Part shown: piece after piece, positions 7,159 through 12,941 of the stretch
Layout: each line of letters begins with the position of its first letter
How positions within the stretch are numbered: the first letter of the stretch is position 1
Source: an uncultured Selenomonadaceae bacterium
GTDB lineage: Bacteria; Bacillota; Negativicutes; Selenomonadales; Selenomonadaceae
Assembly (NCBI GenBank): GCA_905236725.1
Contig: CAJOCT010000013.1
Location: forward strand, 1-40,024
Length of the DNA stretch: 40,024 bases
Direction: 5' to 3'
The notes under the pieces: model-generated
Told to the model about the DNA's origin: nothing
The model's input: only the letters and a program-made list of their open reading frames with translations
Database searches by the model: none
Made by a program: the position numbers and the translations under genes

Positions 7159-7530
7159 ATGGGTCTCGACCAATATGCTTACAGAACTAAAAATGTAAAA
7201 AAATTGACTGATGTCGGTTATCCTGAAAGCGACGGGCTTGACGAATTTGATTATTGGAGAAAATTTTACGGTCTGCAAGATTGGATGGAGAATTTGTATC
7301 ATGAAAAAGGCGGTAAGGAAGATTTTAACTGTGTGCCTATGCGTTTGACACTTCAAGACCTCGACAGACTCGAGCGTGATATGCAAGAAGACGAATTTTA
7401 TGAAGACCGTTTCTATGAAAAATTGGAAGATGAGAAAAAGCGTGAAGTCGAGCATTTGAAAGATTTTATTCAGACCGCGCGAGCGTCTATTGCAGAAGGC
7501 TATGAAGTTTATTATGACAGTTGGTGGTAA
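7159..7530 (+). CDS. Phage-type hypothetical protein starting MGLDQYAY
   Basis: The 123-residue product begins MGLDQYAYRTKN, a start shared by a family of small phage proteins (MGLDMY-type) of unknown function that databases have sometimes mislabelled as enzymes. It contains FDYWRKFYGLQDWMENLY and a long charged helix (about 75-110). No catalytic motif is visible. The ribosome binding site is GGGGAATG, three bases after the YopX stop, so the two are tightly coupled. Confidence 0.7.
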   Translation: MGLDQYAYRTKNVKKLTDVGYPESDGLDEFDYWRKFYGLQDWMENLYHEKGGKEDFNCVPMRLTLQDLDRLERDMQEDEFYEDRFYEKLEDEKKREVEHLKDFIQTARASIAEGYEVYYDSWW

Positions 7531-7549
7531 ACGAAAGGAGCGAATTGAA

Positions 7550-7969
7550 ATGAAAGTTAGTATAGCAGATAAAAAAGCAGAGGCAGTTAAGCGCATGCAG
7601 ATGTTGGGAATTTATCCTGAAACTATCAGGCAGTTCGACAAGGAAAATTTTGTAAGTATCAGCGAGCCGCCGTTTGGAGCATTTTACTGGGTGGACGACG
7701 AGACGAAGAAAATTATTAGAGACTTCGAGAGAAAATATAACTCGTTGGTTTACATGGTCGTGCGCAGCTATTTCAAAGAACTCGGCAAAATGGATTCGTT
7801 CCTTTTCGTCAGTGATTACAAAGATGAAGAATGGGAAATGAACAGGAACGACATTCGACACGGGCAAACATTAGCCTACGTCTACAGCTATGACGATCCG
7901 ATATTTTCTGAGATTGGTCCGGTTGGATTAAAGCCGACTATTGCCGCAGGTTTAAAGCGAGTTTGGTAA
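7550..7969 (+). CDS. Phage-type hypothetical protein (139 aa)
   Basis: ATG 7550 follows AAAGGAGCG at proper spacing; the longer open frame from 7490 overlaps the upstream gene and is rejected. The product contains LGIYPETIRQFDKE, the aromatic segment AFYWVDDETKKIIRDFE and DEEWEMNRNDIRHGQTLAYV. I associate this pattern with proteins common in Clostridia and Negativicutes prophages that have no assigned role. It is soluble, and no nuclease or binding motif was recognised. Confidence 0.7.
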   Translation: MKVSIADKKAEAVKRMQMLGIYPETIRQFDKENFVSISEPPFGAFYWVDDETKKIIRDFERKYNSLVYMVVRSYFKELGKMDSFLFVSDYKDEEWEMNRNDIRHGQTLAYVYSYDDPIFSEIGPVGLKPTIAAGLKRVW

Positions 7970-7984
7970 GCGGTTAAGTACATA

Positions 7985-7999
7985 GGTTGGGCGGGTGGG
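7985..7999 (+). other. G-rich tract, potential G-quadruplex
   Basis: GG-TT-GGG-C-GGG-T-GGG lies in the 62-base spacer upstream of the gene at 8032. It is the same layout as the tract at 4972-4987, again on the coding strand and again just upstream of a ribosome binding site. A shorter relative, GGCGGGTGG, is at 11881-11889. Confidence 0.5.
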
Positions 8000-8031
8000 A
8001 TAGTTATTTAAAATTGAAGGAGTAGTTGATA

Positions 8032-8613
8032 GTGTCGAATGACTTGTTTGAAAAGGCGATAGTTCACCTTGAACAGATGTCTGATGAAGAGTTTGCGGCT
8101 CTCGTTAAGAAATGCGAGGAAAATCCTGAATTTCAATTTGCGATTTCAGATGAAAAAATTTCGGAAGGTGATATTTCAGTGAAATACAGAGTTTTGGTAA
8201 GCAAGATTGAATACGGCTCGGCAACAGTTGAAGCAGATTCGCCTAAGGAGGCTGAGGACAAGGTTTATAACGCTGATGTCAAAATTGATTTTTACGACGC
8301 TGAGATTAGTGATGTAGTGGCAGAGCCGTTAGATGAGCATGAGTATGGGCAGAAAGTGACTGAAAGAATGTTACAGCTTGATAAGTTCAATAATGCGCTG
8401 TCCGGCTACATACTGAAAGAGCGTCGTATGGCAGATTTGAAGAGATTGACTGAAAAAATCGTTGAAGAACACGACGGTGGTATGGACGAGCCTTGTATCG
8501 TTCCGAATGATTTGATGACTGAAATTGAAAAGCTGGCGGAAAATGTTTTAGTTTTTGAAAATGAGGGTGACACTGATGAGAGAAATTTTGTTCAGAGCGA
8601 AAAATTTAGATGA
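8032..8613 (+). CDS. Protein with DpnD/PcfM-like segment
   Basis: A GTG at 8032 is chosen: AAGGAG is 9 bases upstream, while the TTG at 8026 is too close to that site. The N-terminal 40 residues form a helical, acidic region. Residues about 50-95 (YRVLVSKIEYGSATVEADSP, then KEAEDKVYN and an acidic strand) resemble the DpnD/PcfM-type small domain found on mobile elements. The rest is helical and charged. Function unknown. The last 38 bases overlap the next YopX-like gene in another frame. Confidence 0.65.
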   Translation: MSNDLFEKAIVHLEQMSDEEFAALVKKCEENPEFQFAISDEKISEGDISVKYRVLVSKIEYGSATVEADSPKEAEDKVYNADVKIDFYDAEISDVVAEPLDEHEYGQKVTERMLQLDKFNNALSGYILKERRMADLKRLTEKIVEEHDGGMDEPCIVPNDLMTEIEKLAENVLVFENEGDTDERNFVQSEKFR

Positions 8614-8953
8614 TTGGCTCACGGAGAAAAGTTTAGCAAAATGGTTTTACGGTGATTTAATGCACGACGGTGGCGAGTCAAGGTGCTTATATTTTCACGA
8701 CGACGGCTCGGATATGCAAGTCGATCCCGACACTGTTGGACAGTTTACGGGAATGAGTGACTGTAACAGAAAGTGGATTTATGAAGGTGACATTCTTGAA
8801 AGCGATAGTGGAAAAAGAGCCGCGGTTGTCTGGAACGAAGGTTGCTGGCGCATGGATTTTGGTAAGTATGTAGGGTTTAATCTTTATGATTTTATCAATG
8901 TGAATCGTGTTGAAATTGTCGGCAATATCCATGACAATCCTGAGTTAATGTAA
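8576..8953 (+). CDS. YopX-family protein, copy 2
   Basis: It starts MREILFRAKNLDDWLTEK and contains QVDPDTVGQFTGMSDCNRK, WIYEGDILES and VEIVGNIHDNPELM, the full set of YopX landmarks. ATG 8576 lies inside the end of the preceding gene, with GAGGGTGA upstream, so expression is probably coupled. It is closest in layout to copy 1 (6778), sharing the DTVGQFTG and GNIxDNPEL blocks. Function is unknown for the family. Confidence 0.85.
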   Translation: MREILFRAKNLDDWLTEKSLAKWFYGDLMHDGGESRCLYFHDDGSDMQVDPDTVGQFTGMSDCNRKWIYEGDILESDSGKRAAVVWNEGCWRMDFGKYVGFNLYDFINVNRVEIVGNIHDNPELM

Positions 8954-8987
8954 AACGAGCGAGTGCTTTTAGAAGGAGTGGTTTGAA

Positions 8988-9494
8988 ATGTTTAAGGAAC
9001 TTGGAACTTTTGAAGTGACGAGCGGAAAAGTGTTGGCGTGCGACCCGTGTTATGACAGAAGCGAAATGGACAATCCTGAATTGGACGGGTTACTGCCGGG
9101 CAGGTACATTGCAGACATTAGAATCAAAAATACGGGTATAATGGGCGAAAGAGTATTTTGGCTGCGTATCTGTCACGAGAATTATTTGAGTTCGGCTATT
9201 ATCGAGCAGGGTTTGCCTTTCACTACTGTGCCTGTGGACAGTGGGCAAGCGGGTTTCTTCGATGACGAATTTTATCCGACGGGTGAAAGTACAGGCGATT
9301 ATGACGATGTGAATACGTTTTATGGGAAAGCCTGTGAACTTACTCTGTCGGAAGATCAGGGCGGTATAATTGGCAATTTCGGCGTAGTTTCAAGTAGCGG
9401 ATATGGCGACGGAGTTTATGGCGTTTACGTCGGCAGAAATCAGAGCGGGTATATTGTGGCGGCTGTTATTGATTACGGTATTTCGGAGGATTGA
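8988..9494 (+). CDS. DUF4241-like protein
   Basis: The product has SGKVLACDPCY near the N-terminus, VDSGQAGFFDDEFY in the middle and GVVSSSGYGDGVYGVYVGR followed by VAAVIDYG at the C-terminus. These blocks are characteristic of DUF4241 proteins, which occur in phages and in bacterial polymorphic-toxin and immunity settings; their activity is not known. It is soluble, with 168 residues. The AGAAGGAG site lies 11 bases before ATG 8988. It sits between two YopX-like genes. Confidence 0.8.
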   Translation: MFKELGTFEVTSGKVLACDPCYDRSEMDNPELDGLLPGRYIADIRIKNTGIMGERVFWLRICHENYLSSAIIEQGLPFTTVPVDSGQAGFFDDEFYPTGESTGDYDDVNTFYGKACELTLSEDQGGIIGNFGVVSSSGYGDGVYGVYVGRNQSGYIVAAVIDYGISED

Positions 9495-9499
9495 GCGAT

Positions 9500-9859
9500 A
9501 TGAAACCGATTAAATTTCTCGGAAAAGAAGAGAGCTTAAAGGAAAAGATTGTTTACGGAATCGGATTTATCAGTACAACTTTGGCGTATGATTTTCTCGT
9601 AAAAGAAGATTTAACAGTGGCTGAGGTTAAAAGAAATTCCGTCAAACAGCTTGTCGGCTATGACGCTGCGGGAAATGAAGTTTATGAAGGCGATGAGTTT
9701 ACGGACAAATACGGGCATACGTTTACCGCCAGACTTCAGCCACAAGGATTTTGTAAAGACGGTCATATTCGTTTTGATTGGATGCCTCACAGTTGCGATT
9801 TCCATACTCTCCCTGACGATTTTAATGTAGAGGAGGATTACGTTAATGCGGGAGTATGA
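9500..9859 (+). CDS. Divergent YopX-family protein, copy 3
   Basis: ATG 9500 is preferred over TTG 9491 because GGAGG lies 10 bases before the ATG but only 2 before the TTG. The product begins MKPIKFLGKEES and keeps the central NSVKQLVGYDAAGNEVYEGD block, the YopX core, but its C-terminal half (HTFTARLQPQGFCKDGHIRF) departs from copies 1 and 2. It pairs with copy 4 (10357), which has the same MKPIKF start and QLVGYD core. The end overlaps the next gene by 14 bases. Confidence 0.75.
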   Translation: MKPIKFLGKEESLKEKIVYGIGFISTTLAYDFLVKEDLTVAEVKRNSVKQLVGYDAAGNEVYEGDEFTDKYGHTFTARLQPQGFCKDGHIRFDWMPHSCDFHTLPDDFNVEEDYVNAGV

Positions 9860-10370
9860 GAATATCGAAGTTTACGGCGACACGGCTAATGTTGGCTGTG
9901 GAGATTGTAAGCACTGGAGTTCTTTAATGGACGCTACAATCGGCAGAGTTAAATGTTCGACCTGTAAGCGTATGGACGGACGAATCATAAAATTTTACAA
10001 ACCTTGTTTCGCCAGTGCGCCGTCAACATCTAATTTTATCTGCAGAGATTTTGAGCCCACCCCAAATTACAAATGTTTGGTTAAATACTGGAAAGGCTTT
10101 GATGATTATTTCAGCAACTATATCAAATGTTGGGACTTGACACTGAAACGCCGAATGGATAGCGGAGTGGCTTATAAGTCTTTCACTGTGCAGAATGACA
10201 GGAGACATATGTATCGTATGAAATTGCAAGATTTTATTGACGGCAATATGTGGCGAGCAGACGGCAAATTTAATGTGTATCGAGTTGATTATTATAAAAG
10301 AGGCAGGTTAGCCTACGATTTGATTGATGGTCTGGAATTAGTAAGGAGCGGTGACGATGAAGCCAATTAA
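9846..10370 (+). CDS. Cysteine-motif hypothetical protein (174 aa)
   Basis: It starts at ATG 9846 with GAGGAGGA upstream, overlapping the end of YopX copy 3. The N-terminal half has a CGDCKHW knuckle, KCSTCKR, KPCFAS and FICRDFEP, consistent with a small zinc-binding domain. The C-terminal half is basic and aromatic (YRMKLQDFIDGNMWRADGKF). No known family was recognised; the arrangement is typical of small phage-encoded zinc proteins. Confidence 0.65.
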   Translation: MREYENIEVYGDTANVGCGDCKHWSSLMDATIGRVKCSTCKRMDGRIIKFYKPCFASAPSTSNFICRDFEPTPNYKCLVKYWKGFDDYFSNYIKCWDLTLKRRMDSGVAYKSFTVQNDRRHMYRMKLQDFIDGNMWRADGKFNVYRVDYYKRGRLAYDLIDGLELVRSGDDEAN

Positions 10371-10689
10371 ATTTCGCGGCAAGCGTCTGGATAATGGCGA
10401 GTTAATTTGCGGTGATTTACTTCATTACGGCAAGTATGAAACGTGTATCCGATCTTACCTTTTTCCTGACAAAAATTCGTTTTCTACTTTGCCGGTTGAT
10501 TCAAATTCAATCGCGCAACTTGTCGGCTATGATGCGGACGGCAAAGAGGTTTACGAAGGTGATGCGCTTGTTGACGAAGAGGGAATGCCGATAAATTCTC
10601 TTTACGTCGGAATTATTGACAGCGACTCAAATACTATCGACGGCGAAATTTGCGACCAGTTTGGTGATGTGTGGCTGGAGAAGGAGTGA
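10357..10689 (+). CDS. YopX-family protein, copy 4
   Basis: The start MKPIKFRGKRLDNGELICGD and the core NSIAQLVGYDADGKEVYEGD are classic YopX features. The C-terminal part is short (VGIIDSDSNTIDGE) and lacks the GNIxDNPEL block. AAGGAG is 8 bases before ATG 10357, so the in-frame GTG at 10351 is rejected. It overlaps the preceding gene by 14 bases, part of the same compact translation chain. Confidence 0.8.
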   Translation: MKPIKFRGKRLDNGELICGDLLHYGKYETCIRSYLFPDKNSFSTLPVDSNSIAQLVGYDADGKEVYEGDALVDEEGMPINSLYVGIIDSDSNTIDGEICDQFGDVWLEKE

Positions 10690-10694
10690 AAAAA

Positions 10695-10859
10695 ATGGAG
10701 CGGCGCGATTCGCAAAAAATTTTCGTAATAAAGGACGTAGACGGTAAGACGTGGACGACAAAGCGCGGATTAGAAATTCTTTTGGGAGTATGCGCCGCCG
10801 ATTCCAAAAAATATTTTTACGAACTGAAATTTTACGAGAGGTTTAGAAAAAATGACTGA
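10695..10859 (+). CDS. Small hypothetical protein (54 aa)
   Basis: ATG 10695 follows GGAGAAGGAG. The product, MERRDSQKIFVIKDVDGKTW and so on, is basic, with a short hydrophobic helix (LEILLGVCAAD) and an aromatic C-terminus (YFYELKFYERF). No family was recognised. It overlaps the MazG-like gene by eight bases, supporting co-translation. Confidence 0.55.
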   Translation: MERRDSQKIFVIKDVDGKTWTTKRGLEILLGVCAADSKKYFYELKFYERFRKND

Positions 10860-11274
10860 AAAATATCTGTCTGATGAAGAAGTATTGCAGAAATTTTATT
10901 CCGGTATCACTGAAGAAGAAGCGCGAGTAGCAGTCAATGCGATAAATATGTTTTGCCGCGATAAAACTTCATCATATTTGCTTAATTCAAGTGAAAACAT
11001 TCTGCCGAGACCTGTAATTCGTGACGAGAACGGCGAACTTCTCAAAGACTACACGACGAGAGAGTTTTACTTGAAACTTCAGGAAGAAATTTTTGAAGTA
11101 ATAATAGCGTTCAAATATGGTGACAAGGATACCATAGCCGAAGAAATTGCGGACGTTATCACGGTGTGTATTTCGTATTTGAACGCAATCGGTTATGACG
11201 AAAAGGGACGCTCGGAGATTTTTGCGAAGGTGAATGAGAAAAATGAAAAGCGCGGTTACTTCCGAAACGCTTAA
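10852..11274 (+). CDS. MazG-like NTP pyrophosphohydrolase
   Basis: This 140-residue all-alpha NTP-PPase-type protein has the EExxE helix in YLKLQEEIFEVIIAF (E78, E79, E82) and the partner ExxD helix in EEIADVITVCISYL (E98, D101). Together these are the magnesium-binding acidic residues of the MazG/dUTPase-like superfamily. It ends AKVNEKNEKRGYF, also typical. Members hydrolyse nucleoside triphosphates to monophosphates. Phage and mobile-element copies are thought to adjust nucleotide pools or alarmone levels, but the substrate cannot be told from sequence. It begins within the preceding small gene. Confidence 0.8.
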   Translation: MTEKYLSDEEVLQKFYSGITEEEARVAVNAINMFCRDKTSSYLLNSSENILPRPVIRDENGELLKDYTTREFYLKLQEEIFEVIIAFKYGDKDTIAEEIADVITVCISYLNAIGYDEKGRSEIFAKVNEKNEKRGYFRNA

Positions 11275-11310
11275 AACTCGTTACATCGGAATTGACGTTT
11301 TAACGGGCGA

Positions 11311-11547
11311 TTGGGTATCGACAATCACAATGAAACCGTTTGGCTCTGCCAACTCAATATTAACAAAAACGGCACGATGAAAGGCGTAAGGAAAAAATAC
11401 AAAGAAAAATTTTGGATTTTGCCTGAAAGTTTGCACGAAGCACGGGGAAAAACTGTTGACGGAAAAATCGATTATGAGCCGGAAAATTTAAGCTGGTTTA
11501 ATTGGACTATACCTTTGAGAAAATGGGATTTTAAGGAATCCGATTAA
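11311..11547 (+). CDS. Hypothetical protein, possibly frameshifted at its start
   Basis: The frame from a TTG at 11311 encodes DNHNETVWLCQLNINKNG and a convincing Trp/Tyr-rich C-terminus (FWILPESLHEARG, LSWFNWTIPLRKWDF), but it has no good ribosome binding site. Overlapping it, an ATG at 11243 in another frame gives TSETLKTRYIGIDVLTGDWV before becoming unconvincing and stopping near 11380. A natural protein would join the two, so a -1 shift near 11310 is suspected: a disrupted gene, a programmed shift or a sequence error. No family was recognised. Confidence 0.45.
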   Translation: MGIDNHNETVWLCQLNINKNGTMKGVRKKYKEKFWILPESLHEARGKTVDGKIDYEPENLSWFNWTIPLRKWDFKESD

Positions 11548-11550
11548 CTG

Positions 11551-11594
11551 AAATAAGGCGGCGAAAAAATTCTCCTTATTTAAAATTCGCCGCC
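11551..11594 (+). other. Overlapping inverted repeats (alternative hairpins or pseudoknot)
   Basis: AAATAAGG (11551-11558) pairs with CCTTATTT (11574-11581). GGCGGCGAA (11557-11565) pairs with TTCGCCGCC (11586-11594). Both stems are perfect and interleaved: the left arm of the second lies in the loop of the first and its right arm lies outside. No T-run follows, so it is not a simple terminator. It sits just before two micro-genes. Confidence 0.55.
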
Positions 11595-11626
11595 AAAATT
11601 GAAAGGAAATGAGCTGATACCAAAAA

Positions 11627-11800
11627 ATGACAGAATCTATTTGCAATGGCGACTGTGCGAAATGTAACGACGAGGAATGTAAAGCCATTGATATAAAAAC
11701 TTATCAGCAAGTCAAATGGATGCGCCAAGCTAAATTTGCGATGAAAAGAATTTTTGACGATGTTCGTAACGAAACTTTTGAAGATGATTTCAAAGAGTGA
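11627..11800 (+). CDS. Small Cys-containing protein (57 aa)
   Basis: ATG 11627 opens a 57-residue product, MTESICNGDCAKCNDEECKA and so on, with a CxxxCxxCxxxxC cluster followed by a helical charged tail (KWMRQAKFAMKRIFDD). The nearest SD (AAAGG at 11603) is about 18 bases upstream and is followed by a two-codon ATG AGC TGA mini-ORF, so initiation may be coupled or inefficient. No family was recognised; the cysteines suggest metal binding. Confidence 0.5.
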   Translation: MTESICNGDCAKCNDEECKAIDIKTYQQVKWMRQAKFAMKRIFDDVRNETFEDDFKE

Positions 11801-11805
11801 TTGAA

Positions 11806-11880
11806 ATGGGCAGATATGAGTGCATTGTGTTGTCGGTTGCTGTAATTGCGTGGGCATTGGTTTTAATCTTTGGAAGATAA
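11806..11880 (+). CDS. 24-residue single-pass membrane micropeptide
   Basis: Six bases after the previous stop, ATG 11806 begins MGRYECIVLSVAVIAWALVL and ends IFGR. This is almost exactly one transmembrane helix with a short basic tail on each side. The SD is weak (AGAGTGA). The tight spacing between neighbours and the clean hydrophobic composition support it as a real small membrane peptide, but at this length chance cannot be excluded. Confidence 0.4.
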   Translation: MGRYECIVLSVAVIAWALVLIFGR

Positions 11881-11894
11881 GGCGGGTGGTTGAG

Positions 11895-12173
11895 ATGAAT
11901 TTGGATAAAATCCACAGCTACATACCACTTCTTGGAGCGGTTGCGTCGGGATTGGGGCTTTTGTTTGTCGGGCTTGCTTGGTCTGACGAGTCTCACGCAG
12001 TGGCAGAAGGTAACAGCGAAAGAAAATTTTCGGTAGAATATGTTCAAAATTTGCCTCATGTACGCAACGTTTATATCTTAACTGATAACGAGACAGAGCA
12101 ACAATACATCGTCATCAAGAATGAACACAGCGTATCAATTACACCGAGATTGAGTAAGGAGATTGAAAAATGA
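11895..12173 (+). CDS. Small membrane-anchored protein, DUF6440-like C-terminus
   Basis: ATG 11895 follows a GGCGGGTGG tract that may act as its ribosome binding site. Residues about 9-29 (SYIPLLGAVASGLGLLFVGL) form one membrane helix. The C-terminal part, NVYILTDNETEQQYIVIKNE then SVSITPRLSKE, resembles the short beta-rich DUF6440 pattern of phage-type proteins; this match is tentative. The stop overlaps the next start (ATGA). Confidence 0.6.
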   Translation: MNLDKIHSYIPLLGAVASGLGLLFVGLAWSDESHAVAEGNSERKFSVEYVQNLPHVRNVYILTDNETEQQYIVIKNEHSVSITPRLSKEIEK

Positions 12174-12373
12174 TAATTGATTTAAATGACTTGTCTGTGG
12201 ACGAGCAACTGAATTTTGAAGGCAGGTTTGAATTTTTCGCAAAACATCTTGAAGCGGTTTTGCAATCCGACAACTGTTACCCTTTTCAGGATTTGCAAAA
12301 TTTGTCGAACAGTGAATATTTTCGTTTACTCGATCTGCTTGAAAAATTTAATCTGGCTATTGAGGATGCGTAA
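12170..12373 (+). CDS. Small acidic hypothetical protein (67 aa)
   Basis: Its ATG overlaps the previous stop in an ATGA junction, with GGAGATTG upstream. The product is acidic and helical (MIIDLNDLSVDEQLNFEG, LLDLLEKFNLAIEDA). No family or motif was recognised. Being small, acidic and directly before a PemK/MazF-like gene, it is the only nearby antitoxin candidate for that gene. No antitoxin fold was recognised, so this is inference from position alone. Confidence 0.6.
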   Translation: MIIDLNDLSVDEQLNFEGRFEFFAKHLEAVLQSDNCYPFQDLQNLSNSEYFRLLDLLEKFNLAIEDA

Positions 12374-12410
12374 AACGCTGATTAGGTCAAAATGAAAGGG
12401 GGTGATATTT

Positions 12411-12746
12411 ATGATTTTCAGGCGAGGGAATATTTTCTTTGTGGAGTATGCGGACGGCACTATAGGTTCGGAGCAAAAAGCCGGTAGACCCGCCATTATC
12501 GTTTCAAATAACAGAATTAACCGTCGCAGTGATGTATTGGAAGTAGTTTACGTAACAATTAAGTCTACGGGAGTTTCAAGCACAGCTCTTTGCGAGCAAG
12601 TACATTCGGTATCTCGTCAGCGTTTTGGAAGCTATTTCGAGAAATGTACGCCGGGCGAACTCAAAAGAATCGATGAGGCTCTTTTAATTTCACTAGGTAT
12701 AACTAGAAAAAATTTTCTCTTCTCAATTTTTTCTTATCAAAAATAA
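12411..12746 (+). CDS. PemK/MazF-like protein with shortened core and altered C-terminus
   Basis: Start at ATG 12411 with AAAGGGGGTGA upstream. MIFRRGNIFFVEYADGTIGS, EQKAGRPAIIVSNN, VVYVT and TALCEQVHSVS are hallmark PemK/MazF segments, including the Arg after AG and the Thr of the VxxxT strand needed for RNA cleavage in MazF. Between VVYVT and STALCEQ the family usually has about a dozen more residues (a TxxxxxxPTHV-type loop); here the chain jumps directly to IKSTGVS. The C-terminus after LISLGI is replaced by a non-family tail (TRKNFLFSIFSYQK) that runs into AT-rich DNA. It may be inactive or specificity-altered. It is the last gene of the accessory block. Confidence 0.7.
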   Translation: MIFRRGNIFFVEYADGTIGSEQKAGRPAIIVSNNRINRRSDVLEVVYVTIKSTGVSSTALCEQVHSVSRQRFGSYFEKCTPGELKRIDEALLISLGITRKNFLFSIFSYQK

Positions 12747-12791
12747 TTTTTGGCGTACAAAAAATAATTGTCTTGATTTTTTGGCGTACAA
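12747..12791 (+). repeat. Direct repeat pair at the accessory-block boundary
   Basis: TTTTTGGCGTACAA occurs at 12747-12760 and again at 12778-12791, spaced 31 bases start to start and both followed by AATAATT-like sequence. It lies between the last accessory gene and the rsmB terminator/promoter region. It could be an attachment-site core, a binding site or a local duplication. Confidence 0.5.
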
Positions 12792-12858
12792 TAATTCCTT
12801 TTCAAAAAATTTATAAATCGCATTACAACGCCATTTTTATTTTTCAAGTCGAAATTTC

Positions 12859-12890
12859 AGCCGATTTCAAAAGTCGGCTATTTTTTTTTT
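12859..12890 (+). terminator. Rho-independent terminator
   Basis: AGCCGA, a nine-base loop, TCGGCT, then an A and ten T residues. This is a canonical intrinsic terminator that would end rightward transcription from the accessory block before rsmB. Confidence 0.8.
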
Positions 12891-12901
12891 GCAAAAAATT
12901 T

Positions 12902-12910
12902 TGTTATAAT
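12902..12910 (+). promoter_or_regulatory. Extended -10 promoter for rsmB
   Basis: TGTTATAAT (extended -10, TGnTATAAT) lies 32 bases before the TTG start. The -35 position falls in the terminator T-run and is not a good match. The same TGTTATAAT core is found upstream of fhaA (31427-31435) and the hexokinase (34876-34884). Confidence 0.6.
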
Positions 12911-12941
12911 CAAAAAAAAAAAATTTTTGGAGGAAAAAATT

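Noticed and set aside
6886..7596. A 236-codon open frame on the minus strand
   Set aside because: It lies antisense to YopX copy 1 and the MGLDQYAY gene, has no ribosome binding site and reads as a low-complexity shadow.
11557..11594. The GGCGGCGAA/TTCGCCGCC hairpin as an intrinsic terminator
   Set aside because: The loop is long and no T-run follows on either strand.
1..12800. A complete prophage
   Set aside because: No integrase, portal, capsid, tail, terminase or lysis gene was seen; only early or accessory-type genes are present in the window.
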